From positions 248,001-312,000 of the forward strand of contig NZ_FOXU01000001.1 in assembly GCF_900115805.1 (NCBI RefSeq): a stretch of DNA of 64,000 nt. Reading direction: 5' to 3'. Below are positions 1-9,419 of the stretch, piece by piece (positions within the stretch are counted from its first letter, which is position 1; every line of letters begins with the position of its first letter). Under the pieces are notes generated by a model. That model was not told the origin of the DNA and did no database searches. It saw only the letters and a list, made by a program, of their open reading frames with translations. Origin of the DNA: Psychrobacillus psychrotolerans. GTDB taxonomy: Bacteria; Bacillota; Bacilli; Bacillales_A; Planococcaceae. Made by a program: the position numbers and the translations under genes.

Positions 1-110
1 ATTTTTCTTTTGCTAGGTGCAAAAACAAAACCAATCGCATCTGCTCCCGCCTGAACTGCCACTTCCACATGTTCTTTCTCCATGAGGCCACAAATTTTCA
101 CTTTCGTCAT
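1..110 (-). CDS. trpF: Phosphoribosylanthranilate isomerase, N-terminal part
   Basis: TrpF isomerises phosphoribosylanthranilate to CdRP, the step between TrpD and TrpC. The first 36 codons are present and begin MTKVKICGL, followed by an [10 protein letters not shown] segment, both typical of the start of the TrpF barrel; the rest lies beyond the window edge. The ATG overlaps the trpC stop codon in an ATGA arrangement, so the two genes are translationally coupled in one trpD-C-F operon. Identity rests on the conserved N-terminus plus the operon position. Confidence 0.93.
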   Translation of the reverse strand, partial: MTKVKICGLMEKEHVEVAVQAGADAIGFVFAPSKRK

Positions 111-898
111 GAAGTAATTACCTCTCTTTGTACTTGCAAGCTTTGAAGAGCATTCTGAACATCTCCACTTCGCATTAACGATTCCCCAACAAGTACAGCA
201 CTGGCACCATAGTTAGCAACTTTTGAAGCATCCGTAGCATTCCAAATACCACTTTCACTTATGAGCACACGTTTTTCCTCAAATGGAAAGCTTGCTGCAA
301 TTTCAGCCGTACGTGATAAATCTACTTGAAACGTTCGAAGATCTCGGTTATTAACGCCGATTAGTTTTGCATCCAGCTGCAAAGCACGGTCTAGCTCCAC
401 TGAGTCATGAACTTCTACTAACACTTCCAAACCCTTGCTAACTGCATATTCGTATAAAGATAAAAGTTTTTCTTGTTTTAGTGCTGCTACGATAAGTAAT
501 ATAACAGAAGCTCCAGCATGCTTCGCATAATCTATTTGGATTGGATGAATGATAAAGTCTTTACAAAGAATTGGAATAGAAACGGTGCTTGCAACTTCAG
601 CTAAATCATCAAATGTTCCTTGAAAAAACGGCGTATCGGTTAATACAGAAATACAAGCTGCTCCCGCATTAGCATATTGAGATGCTTGGTCAGCTGGAAT
701 AATCCCTTCTGCGATTAATCCCTTAGAAGGGGAAGCTCGTTTAATCTCAGAAATTACTTGTAGTTTTTCAGATTGATAAAGTGCATCAAATAACGATGGT
801 CGTGTAATAATATCTAACTGGTCAGGTATCGATCCGAGAAGCATCTGTTCTACTTGCCCTTTTTTGGCAGCTAATATCTTATCTAAGATTGTTGTCAT
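107..898 (-). CDS. trpC: Indole-3-glycerol phosphate synthase
   Basis: Closes the ring of CdRP to indole-3-glycerol phosphate in the cytoplasm. The 263-residue length is normal for a monofunctional TrpC. The signature [10 protein letters not shown] is at residues 51-60, with the catalytic Lys and the substrate-binding Ser; CKDFI (about 112), GVNNRDL and the late SESGI and VGESLMR segments are the other barrel motifs. It overlaps trpD by four bases (ATGA) at its start and trpF by four at its end, so it is the middle gene of a tightly coupled operon under the trp T-box. Confidence 0.97.
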   Translation of the reverse strand: MTTILDKILAAKKGQVEQMLLGSIPDQLDIITRPSLFDALYQSEKLQVISEIKRASPSKGLIAEGIIPADQASQYANAGAACISVLTDTPFFQGTFDDLAEVASTVSIPILCKDFIIHPIQIDYAKHAGASVILLIVAALKQEKLLSLYEYAVSKGLEVLVEVHDSVELDRALQLDAKLIGVNNRDLRTFQVDLSRTAEIAASFPFEEKRVLISESGIWNATDASKVANYGASAVLVGESLMRSGDVQNALQSLQVQREVITS

Positions 899-1926
899 AA
901 TGCCACCTCCTGTCTAACAGATTGTTGACTGAAAGTTATAACTGCTTCCAACTTTTCTAATGCTTTTCCTGAACGGATCGTTTCTGCTGCTAGCTTAACT
1001 CCTTCTTGAATAGAGCTAACGATTCCAGATGCAAATAATCCTATTCCAGTGTTAAAAAGCACCGTATCTAAATAAGGACTTGCTTCACCTTGGAGAACGT
1101 TACGCAGTATTTTGGCATTTGTGTGACCATCTCCACCACGTATTGCTGAAATAGGAGCAGAAGTTAAACCTACATCATTTGCCGTCAGCTTAAAGGGTAT
1201 TAAATCTCCGTTATCTATTAGGACTAACTGATTAACACCGGCAAGAGAAGCCTCATCCATCCCTCCAGCACCGCAAACAACAATGGCTCTTTTTCTTCCT
1301 AAAATTCTTAAGACTTCTGCATATTCCATCGTGAAATCCGAACGATTAATTCCGGTATATTGTGTTTCTAATTTAATTGGATTAGTTAACGGACCGACGA
1401 GGTTGAAAATAGTCCGTTTCCCAATCATTTGTCTAGCGATTCCAATCCTTTTTAACTTTGGATGTACATTTGGTGCGTAGAGGAAAGTTAATCCCTCTTG
1501 CTTAAGTAGGTCGATAGTTGCCTCAGAGCTAATAGATGCATGAATTCCTAATGCTTCTAGTACATCTGAACTTCCAGCGCTACTAGAAATTTTCCGGTTA
1601 CCATGCTTCGCTATTGTTGCTCCTGCACCGGCTAACACGAATGCAGAGGTGGTACTAATATTAAAGCTATTCAAACCATCTCCACCTGTACCGCAATTAT
1701 CCATATAATCACCATGCGGTTCGTTTAAGTTAATGGCAAATGACTTCATAACTGTTGCAAGTGCTGCAACCTCAATAGAAGTCTCTCCCTTTTTGGAGAG
1801 TGCTTTTAAAAAGTCAACAATATAGTGTACTTCCGTATTTTCTGCAAACAATAGCTTGGAAGCAGCCACCATTTCCTCATAAGTCAAATGCTCACTCTTC
1901 TCCACTTTATCTATAAATCCTCTCAT
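895..1926 (-). CDS. trpD: Anthranilate phosphoribosyltransferase
   Basis: Transfers the phosphoribosyl group of PRPP to anthranilate. The family fingerprint GTGGDG, which binds the PRPP diphosphate, is at residues 79-84, followed by KHGNRKISS near 107 and GSSDVLEALG near 118. Length (343 residues) is usual. It is the first gene of the operon and lies directly behind a T-box leader; no trpE or trpG precedes it, so anthranilate synthase must be encoded elsewhere. The ATG has a GGAGAG ribosome binding site just upstream. Confidence 0.97.
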   Translation of the reverse strand: MRGFIDKVEKSEHLTYEEMVAASKLLFAENTEVHYIVDFLKALSKKGETSIEVAALATVMKSFAINLNEPHGDYMDNCGTGGDGLNSFNISTTSAFVLAGAGATIAKHGNRKISSSAGSSDVLEALGIHASISSEATIDLLKQEGLTFLYAPNVHPKLKRIGIARQMIGKRTIFNLVGPLTNPIKLETQYTGINRSDFTMEYAEVLRILGRKRAIVVCGAGGMDEASLAGVNQLVLIDNGDLIPFKLTANDVGLTSAPISAIRGGDGHTNAKILRNVLQGEASPYLDTVLFNTGIGLFASGIVSSIQEGVKLAAETIRSGKALEKLEAVITFSQQSVRQEVAL

Positions 1927-1965
1927 CTAAAATCTCTCCTCTGCTCTGCTCAGCTATTTTTGAAA

Positions 1966-2016
1966 TAAAAAAAGTCCTCTTCCAAGGGATTTCAGAAAAA
2001 TCCCTTGGAAGAGGAC
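1966..2016 (-). terminator. T-box controlled terminator ahead of trpD
   Basis: A perfect 16-bp stem (1974-1989 with 2001-2016) is followed, on the minus strand, by a T-rich tract. It is the terminator half of the trp T-box expression platform; readthrough is needed for trpD expression. Confidence 0.92.
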
Positions 2017-2300
2017 GGTATTTACCGCGTTGCCACCTCTAGTTGGAGTGTAATACTCCCACTTAAGCTCCTGTAACGTAGGAAACACGTCTACCTCTTC
2101 AACAATGAATGTTATCGAGGAAGCTCTCATAAGCCCATTCGCTCTAGCAACAAATCAGTTCTCACCATCCACTGACTCTCTTGATTGTCCGCAAAAGCTA
2201 CTATTCTTACTCAAACAATTTCTCAGCTATACTAACTCGTCTCAGCTCGTCTGTTCTTAGGCGACACTACTTTTAGCATCTTCTGCCTTTTTTCCGAACA
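2017..2300 (-). promoter_or_regulatory. Tryptophan T-box leader
   Basis: The T-box sequence GGTGGCAACGCGG lies just upstream of the terminator (minus strand, about 2037-2025). Further 5' are the stem I features: an AGAGAG stretch, a distal GGTGAG element and a specifier region reading GAA-TGG-G, with TGG at 2137-2135. TGG is the tryptophan codon, so uncharged tRNA-Trp should stabilise the antiterminator and switch on trpDCF. A likely promoter lies upstream (TTGAAA at 2337-2332, AATAAT at 2315-2310, 16-bp spacing). Confidence 0.92.
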
Positions 2301-2412
2301 TAAAAGTTAATTATTATGATAGTAGGAATACTTTCAATTGTCAAACAGTTTTTATCCTTTTATATTCAGTCTGCATAAAATGGTATCAATAAGACAAGGA
2401 GGGTTTTAATTA

Positions 2413-2643
2413 GTGGTAAATCCAATGAATGGACAGAGAATTAGTTCGGAGCAAGCGATAAGTATTGCTCTGCAGAGAATTCCTGGAGAAATTGTACACG
2501 TGGATTTGGATATGGAGGATGGTCTTCTCGTATACGAAGTATTCATCATGACATCAAGCAACCAGATTTTTGAAGTGGAAGTCCATGCAAGAACTGGTAA
2601 TATCCTAAAAATCGAACGAGAAGAAGACTTTGATTTTGATTGA
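2413..2643 (+). CDS. Small PepSY-domain protein
   Basis: A 76-residue protein that is essentially one PepSY domain: an N-terminal helix (SSEQAISIALQRIPGEI), then strands with YEVFI and the FEVEVHARTGNILKIE ending. It has no signal peptide, so it appears cytoplasmic, unlike secreted PepSY protease inhibitors. The start is GTG, chosen because an AAGGAGG site lies nine bases upstream; the in-frame ATG four codons later is worse placed. Function is unknown; PepSY domains often bind peptides or modulate peptidases. Confidence 0.85.
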   Translation: MVNPMNGQRISSEQAISIALQRIPGEIVHVDLDMEDGLLVYEVFIMTSSNQIFEVEVHARTGNILKIEREEDFDFD

Positions 2644-2694
2644 TCGACAAACTGCAAGTTGAACATAGAAGTGTATAGTTAAAAAACTACTCCG

Positions 2695-2723
2695 TTGATT
2701 CCCTTCAGGATAGTTGGTATAAT
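2695..2723 (+). promoter_or_regulatory. Promoter of antisense RNA
   Basis: TTGATT and TATAAT are separated by exactly 17 bases, and TGG directly precedes the -10, giving an extended -10 (TGnTATAAT). No open reading frame follows; transcription would run into the convergent toxin gene. Confidence 0.75.
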
Positions 2724-2729
2724 AAAGGA

Positions 2730-2866
2730 ATTACAGGTATACAATAAAATACCGACCGGATGTTAGTAGCATCCGGTCGGTAAAATAGACTGATTCCCTT
2801 CAAGGGTGTCGGCAAAGAGATTAAGTAATCCATCCGAGCGCTAACTCATAGGTGGATTACTTTTTT
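2730..2866 (+). ncRNA. Putative antisense RNA antitoxin
   Basis: Between a strong promoter and a strong terminator there is no coding capacity. The predicted RNA of about 135 nt has a 12-bp perfect hairpin (2751-2762 with 2770-2781) and ends in a second hairpin (2823-2832 with 2853-2862) followed by a T run. Its 3' end overlaps the last codons of the convergent toxin gene. This is the geometry of txpA/RatA-type type I toxin-antitoxin pairs. The RNA also contains CCGGTCG (2773-2779), complementary to CGACCGG just upstream of the toxin ribosome binding site. Confidence 0.6.
2823..2866 (+). terminator. Terminator of antisense RNA
   Basis: A 10-bp stem, AAGTAATCCA pairing with TGGATTACTT, is followed directly by a T run. 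The T-rich tail coincides with the Lys codons and stop of the toxin gene on the other strand. Confidence 0.8.
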
Positions 2867-2952
2867 CGTGTCATTGAAAAGGTCAGCGTAATCAATGCAA
2901 TGATTAGAGAAGAAAAACTAATCATAATTACGAGCGATTCAAATATCGTCAA
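2857..2952 (-). CDS. Holin-like toxin peptide (type I toxin)
   Basis: A 31-codon ORF, shorter than standard gene-calling cutoffs. The peptide begins MTIFESLVIMISF, has one hydrophobic helix and ends in TRKK, which is the pattern of the putative holin-like toxin family (Hol_Tox) of Bacillales. A TTG start is preferred because AAGGGGG lies eight bases upstream; an in-frame GTG three codons earlier overlaps that site. An extended -10 (TGGTATAAT, 3049-3041) upstream could serve as its promoter. It should act at the membrane, and is opposed by the convergent RNA above. Confidence 0.7.
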   Translation of the reverse strand: MTIFESLVIMISFSSLIIALITLTFSMTRKK

Positions 2953-3081
2953 AAGCAGCACCCCCTTCTGTACCGGTCGTTAAACAGAAAGTAAAAAAAA
3001 TTGTGCCGTCCACCCATGAGAAGATCAATCTATACTATCAATTATACCACACATACGTTCTATTCCGGTAATTTCCTCCTG

Positions 3082-3948
3082 TTATTTTAATAATTTTTCA
3101 ACGTACTTTTGAGGATCTTTAATTTTATTTTCAACAAAAAACTTAGTCATTTCCTTAAAGAAAACCATATAATCCATGTCTAAATCTCTTTCGCTCATTA
3201 ACTGTTTCAAATGCTCGATATCCCCATCTACTTGAAGACAATCATTCAATAAATCTACCTCAATAGTTATTAGTACCTGGTCATGCAAGGTTACAGTACC
3301 AATCATTCTTTGATGATTCAAATCCACTTGTTGAAAGGTATGTTGTATGTCAGATCGTTTGTAAATAGTATAGCCCGAACTCTTCGTTCTGGATTCATTG
3401 TCTATTCGATTAACAGCTACCAAATGCTGTTCGTAAAAAGTGAGTTTATAAATATCAGGCATTTCAAGTTGCTTCCAAAAACGATAATCATAGATAGAGT
3501 CAAAGTAATTCATGATCAGAACCATTATATTACCATGTGTACCTATTGCGATATTCTTGCCATCAAATTTCTTCAAGATTTCTTTCGTTACATGGATACC
3601 TCTAGCTTGCGCAACATGATTAGATTCTCCTCCTGGAAGTGAAAAGCCATAATCCGACCATACTTTTAACATTGCTTCGTTAAAATCAGCAACTGGTTGA
3701 TCGGATAAAAGTCGTTCCTTGAATGCATCCATAATTTCTATATCTTTTTTTAAATGATTCGCAATTCCTTCCACAGTTTGAATAGCTCTCTTATAAGGAC
3801 TTGATACTATTACTTCTATATTCTCCTGTAGTAACAGATCTGTTATTTTCTTTGCATCGACCATACCCTTTTCAGACAACGGTCTTCCCAATTCGTCCGT
3901 GGAATAGATGGAATGCGCATGTCTGACGAAATAAAGATTAGTGAGCAT
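3082..3948 (-). CDS. Histidine phosphatase family protein
   Basis: The N-terminal half is a phosphoglycerate-mutase-like phosphatase: VRHAHS at residues 8-13 carries the catalytic His, SSPYKRAIQT at about 49-58 the second phosphate-binding Arg, and GTHGNI at about 137 the second His. The C-terminal 100 residues do not belong to that fold and I do not recognise them. The substrate is unknown. It is followed within two bases by the upstream GrpB-family gene, so the two are probably cotranscribed. Confidence 0.85.
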   Translation of the reverse strand: MLTNLYFVRHAHSIYSTDELGRPLSEKGMVDAKKITDLLLQENIEVIVSSPYKRAIQTVEGIANHLKKDIEIMDAFKERLLSDQPVADFNEAMLKVWSDYGFSLPGGESNHVAQARGIHVTKEILKKFDGKNIAIGTHGNIMVLIMNYFDSIYDYRFWKQLEMPDIYKLTFYEQHLVAVNRIDNESRTKSSGYTIYKRSDIQHTFQQVDLNHQRMIGTVTLHDQVLITIEVDLLNDCLQVDGDIEHLKQLMSERDLDMDYMVFFKEMTKFFVENKIKDPQKYVEKLLK

Positions 3949-3950
3949 TC

Positions 3951-4493
3951 CTAATTCACTTCCTTACTAGTTCGCTTTGAGTATATACTTTTAACAAATG
4001 GTTCCTTCAAATCTGTATATGCACTAATATTAATATTCTTTTGCTTTGCACTCTGAATTTTTATATTCATGTAAGCTTCTTTTGCTTTCTCATTGGAATT
4101 TAAGTAATTTCTAAAAAATAGTTGATTACACCATAGTTCTTCTTCAAAATCTACCATATGGATGAAATGAGTTTTCACTTCATAAGTTTCATCCGTAAAT
4201 TTGGCCAGAACTATTTCACCTGGTCTTTCCACTCTCAATCTTAGAAATCCGATACTTTGTAATTGTTTAAATATAGCTTTATCTACATTTGAAATATCGT
4301 CTATTCCTATTAATATATCTATAATTGGTTTAGCAGGCATGTTTTTTATTGCGGTGCTTCCAATATGCTGTATTCGATCTTCTAGAAGTCCTGTTGCTTC
4401 TAAAATTTCTAGTTTCACCCGGTCGAACTCTTTCCCCCATTCCCCGTCGTATGGAGATAACTTTACCTCGTTTTTTAATAGTCCAAGCTTCAA
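3951..4493 (-). CDS. GrpB family protein
   Basis: A GrpB/UPF0157 protein, a nucleotidyltransferase-like fold of unknown substrate. Visible signatures are LSPYDGEWGKEFDRVK near the start, the HIGSTAIKNMPAKPIIDILIG block (about 43-63) and the Cys-Asn-rich WCNQLFFRNYLN segment. Length of 180 residues is normal. The gene lies between the phosphatase and a DinB-like protein, all on the minus strand with short gaps, suggesting one transcript. Confidence 0.88.
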   Translation of the reverse strand: MKLGLLKNEVKLSPYDGEWGKEFDRVKLEILEATGLLEDRIQHIGSTAIKNMPAKPIIDILIGIDDISNVDKAIFKQLQSIGFLRLRVERPGEIVLAKFTDETYEVKTHFIHMVDFEEELWCNQLFFRNYLNSNEKAKEAYMNIKIQSAKQKNINISAYTDLKEPFVKSIYSKRTSKEVN

Positions 4494-4509
4494 AATAATG
4501 CCTCCACTT

Positions 4510-5034
4510 CTACTTTTGCTTTTTAGGAATAGACAATGTTGTCCACTTCTCTTCAGTAGTCACTTGCTTCGCAATATAAATCACCTGTCCAACATGAGAA
4601 GATGTATGAGAAAGACTTCTAATAACAGCTTCCATAACAGTATGAGGCTCGTTCCTAATGTAAATAGTTTGGAGCAAATGGACTGATTTTATTGTATCTA
4701 ATGCTTCTAAGAATACTTGACATCCCCTCGACCAAATTTCTAACAACTCCTCACGAGTTTCCACTGTACTTTCAAATTCCTCGTCCCGATTTCTGTCAGG
4801 CTTTTCACCGTCTGTCGTCAAAAAGTCCGTCCATCTTGAAATCAGATTTCCACTCATATGTTTAATGATGATAGCTACACTATTCGAATGATTATTTGGA
4901 GTCCAAAATAACTTATCTTCCTCCATCTGCATGATTGCTTTTTCTACATCTCTCATCAAATCAGAAAACTTTTGATGAACTACTCCAATAAAATCAGTGT
5001 GCACATCCGTTAGTACCGTCAAATCAATCTCCAC
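4510..5034 (-). CDS. DinB-like protein, DUF1572 type
   Basis: A four-helix DinB/YfiT-like protein of 174 residues. Potential metal ligands sit in IIKHMSGNLISRWTDF (about 51-66) and SHTSSHVGQVIYIAKQ (about 136-151), the usual three-His arrangement. Many of these act in bacillithiol-dependent chemistry, but the substrate cannot be told here. It is the first gene of the three-gene minus-strand group and diverges from the aldo/keto reductase. Confidence 0.85.
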   Translation of the reverse strand: MEIDLTVLTDVHTDFIGVVHQKFSDLMRDVEKAIMQMEEDKLFWTPNNHSNSVAIIIKHMSGNLISRWTDFLTTDGEKPDRNRDEEFESTVETREELLEIWSRGCQVFLEALDTIKSVHLLQTIYIRNEPHTVMEAVIRSLSHTSSHVGQVIYIAKQVTTEEKWTTLSIPKKQK

Positions 5035-5102
5035 CTTTTTGTATTCTGGTTTTTCTATATTATAATAGAAATATTCAGAGAAAAGGAGTTGTTTCTATTA
5101 TT

Positions 5103-6041
5103 ATGAAAAATGCAGTAGAAATTGGTCGCACTGGTCTATTGGTAAATCCTATTGGTTTAGGAAGTAACGCGGTCGGTGGACACAATCTATTCCCTAATTT
5201 AAACGATGAAACAGGCAAGGAAATTGTACGTGCTGCTATTCAAAAAGGAATCAATTTTATAGATAGTGCCTTTATATATGGGATGGGAAGATCAGAAGAA
5301 CTCATTGGAGAAGTATTAAAGGAATTTAACACCAGGCAAGATATGATTATTGCAACAAAAGGGGCACACAAGATAGAGGATGGAAAGGTTATTGTAGATA
5401 ACTCTCCTAAATTTTTAAGAGAGACCGTTGAAAATAGTTTGCGCAGACTGCAAACCGACTACATTGATCTATTCTATATCCATTTTCCAGATGAAGGAAC
5501 TCCTAAGGATGAAGCAATTGGAACACTCTCACGACTTAAAGAAGAGGGTAAAATTAGAGCAATTGGCGTATCCAATTTCACAATGGATCAATTAACCGAA
5601 GCCAATAAAGACGGGAATTTAGAAGTAATCCAATCAGGCTATAATCTATTCAAAAGAGAGGCAGAAAATGACTTAATCCCTTTTTGCGCCAAACACCAAA
5701 TTTCATTTATCCCGTATTTCCCTCTTGCTTCTGGTCTTTTGACAGGAAAATTCAATAAAGATTCTATAATTGAAGACGGCCGTTCAAAAAATCCGTTATT
5801 TCAAGGGGAGGTTTATATTCGTAACTTGGAAAAGATTGAGTCTCTTCGTAGTATAGCAAATGATAAACAAGCAGAGGTTTCTTCCATCGTTCTTGCATGG
5901 TATCTAGCACAAAATACCATAGATACAGTAATTCCTGGAGCTAAAAAACCAGAACAAGTGTTACGAAATCTGAAAGCACTTGAAGTGGAACTGACGATAG
6001 AAGAAATGCAGGAAATTAACCGAATTTTTAAGACAGAATAA
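5103..6041 (+). CDS. Aldo/keto reductase
   Basis: An NAD(P)H-dependent oxidoreductase with the (beta/alpha)8 AKR fold. The catalytic tetrad is visible: Asp54, Tyr59 (IDSAFIYGMG), Lys86 (IATKGA) and His127 (FYIHFPD). The cofactor-binding end VIPGAKKPEQVLRN is close to residues 276-289. Length (312) is normal. It resembles the IolS/YccK group, but the substrate is not inferable. It is a single gene with an AAAAGGAG site before its ATG and a terminator downstream. Confidence 0.9.
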   Translation: MKNAVEIGRTGLLVNPIGLGSNAVGGHNLFPNLNDETGKEIVRAAIQKGINFIDSAFIYGMGRSEELIGEVLKEFNTRQDMIIATKGAHKIEDGKVIVDNSPKFLRETVENSLRRLQTDYIDLFYIHFPDEGTPKDEAIGTLSRLKEEGKIRAIGVSNFTMDQLTEANKDGNLEVIQSGYNLFKREAENDLIPFCAKHQISFIPYFPLASGLLTGKFNKDSIIEDGRSKNPLFQGEVYIRNLEKIESLRSIANDKQAEVSSIVLAWYLAQNTIDTVIPGAKKPEQVLRNLKALEVELTIEEMQEINRIFKTE

Positions 6042-6072
6042 AAAATTATAATGCTCATTTTCATCAACATAT

Positions 6073-6105
6073 ATAGGCTGATCGTGAATTCACTCACGGC
6101 CAGCC
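6073..6105. terminator. Bidirectional terminator between AKR gene and metA
   Basis: AGGCTGATCGTGA pairs with TCACGGCCAGCCT (one mismatch) and is followed by TTTT on the plus strand. It lies between two convergent genes and can serve both. Confidence 0.7.
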
Positions 6106-6111
6106 TTTTAG

Positions 6112-7020
6112 TTACTCCCAATCATAAGGAGTTTCTTGGTACACATAATAATTCAACCAATTGGAAAAAAGTAAATGTGTATGGGAACGCCAGGAGTTCA
6201 TCGGTATTTGTGTTGGATCATCGTTTGGAAAATAATTTTTTGGGACATCAATATCCACACCTTTTTTAATATCTCGGTTATATTCGTCTGCAAGTGTAGT
6301 TGCATCATACTCTAAATGACCCGTAATCATAATATGCTTTTTATCTTTGGATATTACTAGAAAAACACCCGCATCCTTTGAGTCGGAAAGCAGTATTAAA
6401 CGAGGGTCTTTTTTTATTTCATCGAAAGATACAGCTGTGTATCGAGACACAGGTGCGTGAAATTCATCATTAAACCCTCGCACTAAATGTACAGTTGGGT
6501 CTGATAAACGATGACTGAATACCCCAAAGCATTTCTTCGACAAGTCATATTTCCCGATACCATAGTGATGGTAGAGAGCGGCTTGAGCCCCCCAACAAAT
6601 GTGTAAAACAGAGGTCACCTGAGTTTTAGACCAATCCATTATTTCCATAATCTCATTCCAATAATTAACGTCTTCAAATTCTAAATGCTCAATAGGTGCA
6701 CCGGTAATAATCATCCCATCGTATTTTCGGTGCTTAATATCCTCGAATGTCGTATAAAAAGTGTCTAGATGTGTTTTACTTACATTTTTGGAATCATGGG
6801 TTGCCATATGTAAAAAGGTTACATTTACTTGTAGCGACGTATTTCCTAGTAAACGGAGCAATTGAAGCTCTGTTTTTTCTTTTTCAGGCATAAGGTTCAA
6901 GATAACTATATTTAACGGACGTATGTCTTGAGCTATCGCTCGATCGGTGTCCATGATAAATATTTTCTCGTTTTTAAGATGTTCAGCTGCGGGTAACTGT
7001 TTTGGTATATTTATAGGCAA
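6112..7020 (-). CDS. metA: Homoserine O-acetyltransferase (MetA type)
   Basis: Activates homoserine for methionine synthesis. I choose a TTG start with AAAGGAGG eight bases upstream; the open frame extends eight codons further, but that would put the ribosome binding site inside the gene. From this start the nucleophile in HICWGAQ is Cys142, the canonical MetA number. GHLEYD holds the catalytic His and Glu. Residue 111 is Glu (GAPIEHLE), reported to favour acetyl-CoA over succinyl-CoA in Bacillus MetA. Expression is governed by the SAM riboswitch upstream. Confidence 0.95.
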   Translation of the reverse strand: MPINIPKQLPAAEHLKNEKIFIMDTDRAIAQDIRPLNIVILNLMPEKEKTELQLLRLLGNTSLQVNVTFLHMATHDSKNVSKTHLDTFYTTFEDIKHRKYDGMIITGAPIEHLEFEDVNYWNEIMEIMDWSKTQVTSVLHICWGAQAALYHHYGIGKYDLSKKCFGVFSHRLSDPTVHLVRGFNDEFHAPVSRYTAVSFDEIKKDPRLILLSDSKDAGVFLVISKDKKHIMITGHLEYDATTLADEYNRDIKKGVDIDVPKNYFPNDDPTQIPMNSWRSHTHLLFSNWLNYYVYQETPYDWE

Positions 7021-7042
7021 TTTGTTGTCCTCCTTTAAATTC

Positions 7043-7078
7043 AAAAAACCCTCTTTCCTATAAACAAGAAAAGAGGGT
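7043..7078 (-). terminator. Terminator of the metA SAM riboswitch
   Basis: ACCCTCTTT (7048-7056) pairs with AAAGAGGGT (7070-7078) and is followed on the minus strand by a T run. It sits directly before the metA ribosome binding site and is the off-state of the riboswitch. Confidence 0.9.
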
Positions 7079-7203
7079 GAACGTTTTGCTCTCGATTCTT
7101 ATCTTTCAAGAAATTATCTTGTAGGAGTTAGCACCTTTCTGACTAGTCAGAGGTTGCTGAAGCTTCAACGGGCCATTTCCCTCGGCTTCTCTTGATAAGA
7201 GTT
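7079..7203 (-). promoter_or_regulatory. SAM-I (S-box) riboswitch
   Basis: Read on the minus strand, the S-box core is clear: CTCTTATCAAGAGAAG for P1/P2, then GAGGGAAATGGCCC, GCAACC and AAGGTGCTAACTCC, closed by GATAAGA pairing back to the 5' end. SAM binding should stabilise the aptamer and allow the terminator to form, shutting off metA when methionine is plentiful. Confidence 0.95.
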
Positions 7204-7266
7204 ATTAAATTATATTGTTCTTCCTGAGTGAATATTAACATTTGTTTTCAAACAATTCAACTTCTT

Positions 7267-9273
7267 TTAAACTTTAAAGCGATTCACTGCATTCGCTAAT
7301 TTGTCACTAAGCTCTGTAAGAGTCTCCGAAGCTTTCGCTACCGATTGGATCGCTCTTAGTTGTTCATCTGATGATGCACTTACTTCTTCACATGCTGCTG
7401 CAGTTTGCTCTGAAGTTGAAGCCATCACTTGAATTATATCTACAACTTGATCTTTAAAGGTAGAAACCTGTTCAATTTCTGCTGAAACAGCATCGATTGA
7501 AGTTTGCAAATTATTCATCAGTAACGATATTTCACCAAAAGTTACTTCAGTATTTGTTACAACAGATCCCTGCTCACGGAAAGTTTTGATAGTATCTTCC
7601 ATTTGTTGCCCTACAGTATGTGATTCACTTTGAAGTTCCGTAATCGTATGCTTTACTTCTTCTGTCGCTTTTGCAGATTGCTCCGCTAGTTTCCGTACTT
7701 CATCCGCTACTACTGCAAATCCTTTTCCATGCTCCCCTGCCCGTGCAGCTTCAATACTTGCATTCAATGCGAGTAGGTTCGTCTGTGCAGAAATTTGCAT
7801 AATAGTTTCCATCACACTACCAATCGCATTTACTCTAACTTCCAATGTACTAAACAATGTGGACATAGAGATTAGATTTGACTCCCAGTTTTGGAAAGAT
7901 GATTTAAGTTCACTCATTTGGTTTTGACCATTCGAATTCATAGTGTTTGCTTTTATAGCTATATCAGTCATCATTACTGATTTTTCATTGATGAGATTGA
8001 TTTGATCACTTAAGTGCAACGAACTTTCTGTTACGTCTACAGCATCTTCTGCAGATTTAGAAGCACCTACCGCAATCTCACTCACAGCTGACGAAACTTG
8101 CTCTGCGGAAGCGTTTGTTTCTTCTGCCACAGCACTTAAACTTTCCGAATTCGATTGGACATTACTCGCTGACTCTTTCACGACCTGAATAATTTCATTC
8201 ATATTTACAGCCATCTTGTTGAAGTTATTCGCTAGTTGTCCGATTTCATCCTTGGATTTAATATTAGCCTGAACAGTTAAATCTCCTTCTGCCATTGAAT
8301 CCATCAATCTTTTAAGTTGTTCAATCGGTTTCAATATACGACTTATAAGGAAAAATAATACTAAAAAGATTAACGCTTCTATACATATAACAATAATAAT
8401 TATTTGTGAACGAATACTGTCTGCTGTTTGATGGATTTTACTTTCTTCATAAACAGCGCCTACCTTCCAATCTAATCCTGGTAACGTAGTGTATACAGTA
8501 GTTGTGTTAGTACCATCCATCAAACCGGTCACATGTCCTGTTTCTGAGGTACTAGAAAGCATTTTCTTTACAGAAGAATCCTTGGATAAATTTTCACCAA
8601 ATAACGTTGGATGAACAATGGCATTACCATCAGCATCTACAATTATAGGATAACCTTCGTACCCCAACTCGCTGTCAGCTAACGTTTCTGTTAACTTCGA
8701 CAGTAAAATATCAATAGCAAGAACACCGACCACTTGGCCATTTTTAATAACAGCTTTAGCACCAGAAATAGCATATTCTCCAGTTGCTGCATCCACAAAT
8801 GGTTTAGACCAGCTAAAACTCTCTTTGTTTGAAACAGCATTGGAATACCATTCTCTTGAGGTTGGATCAAAGTCTGCTCCAAGATCCGCTTCTGGTATTA
8901 TTTCAATCGATTTATCTGGAAAAGCGATATACACAGATGCTACAGCATCATACAAAGAAACAAATTCATTGAATCTAGTATCTAAGTTTTTTTCTAATTG
9001 AGTAGTCAATACTACATTCGTAGCTTTTTCATTATTTTCAAAATCTAAAATTGCATTAGAAGTAGATAGTTGTAAAAGTCCTTTTTCGTATACAGCTAGA
9101 TAATTTTGTATGGATGAGGTCATTTCTTTAACTATTACTTGGCTCTGGTCAAGTAAATCTTTTTCGGTCTTTTCACTTATTGTATTTGTACTAATACTTA
9201 TTAGCGGTATCATGCTTACGAATATTAATGCCATTACTGAAACAATAATTTTCCACTTTATTGATTTTCTCAT
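7267..9273 (-). CDS. Methyl-accepting chemotaxis protein with Cache domain
   Basis: A membrane chemoreceptor of 668 residues. A first membrane segment lies at about 8-28, an extracellular double-Cache-like sensor (with the SREWYSNAV and [13 protein letters not shown] segments) at about 35-280, a second membrane segment at about 288-312, then HAMP and a long coiled-coil signalling domain. The hairpin tip, [21 protein letters not shown], is intact, so it can engage CheA/CheW. The sensor type often binds amino acids or organic acids; the ligand is unknown. It is a single gene. Confidence 0.94.
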   Translation of the reverse strand: MRKSIKWKIIVSVMALIFVSMIPLISISTNTISEKTEKDLLDQSQVIVKEMTSSIQNYLAVYEKGLLQLSTSNAILDFENNEKATNVVLTTQLEKNLDTRFNEFVSLYDAVASVYIAFPDKSIEIIPEADLGADFDPTSREWYSNAVSNKESFSWSKPFVDAATGEYAISGAKAVIKNGQVVGVLAIDILLSKLTETLADSELGYEGYPIIVDADGNAIVHPTLFGENLSKDSSVKKMLSSTSETGHVTGLMDGTNTTTVYTTLPGLDWKVGAVYEESKIHQTADSIRSQIIIIVICIEALIFLVLFFLISRILKPIEQLKRLMDSMAEGDLTVQANIKSKDEIGQLANNFNKMAVNMNEIIQVVKESASNVQSNSESLSAVAEETNASAEQVSSAVSEIAVGASKSAEDAVDVTESSLHLSDQINLINEKSVMMTDIAIKANTMNSNGQNQMSELKSSFQNWESNLISMSTLFSTLEVRVNAIGSVMETIMQISAQTNLLALNASIEAARAGEHGKGFAVVADEVRKLAEQSAKATEEVKHTITELQSESHTVGQQMEDTIKTFREQGSVVTNTEVTFGEISLLMNNLQTSIDAVSAEIEQVSTFKDQVVDIIQVMASTSEQTAAACEEVSASSDEQLRAIQSVAKASETLTELSDKLANAVNRFKV

Positions 9274-9419
9274 TTTCCATCTACTCTCTATATAATATTA
9301 AATACATGCCAATATTACTAATCCATTTGGGATAGTATTTAATTTATTATATAGTACAAATGTATGAATGTTAATGCTCTTTTCTAACTATTTGATAAAT
9401 TTCTTTTCTATTATCAAAA

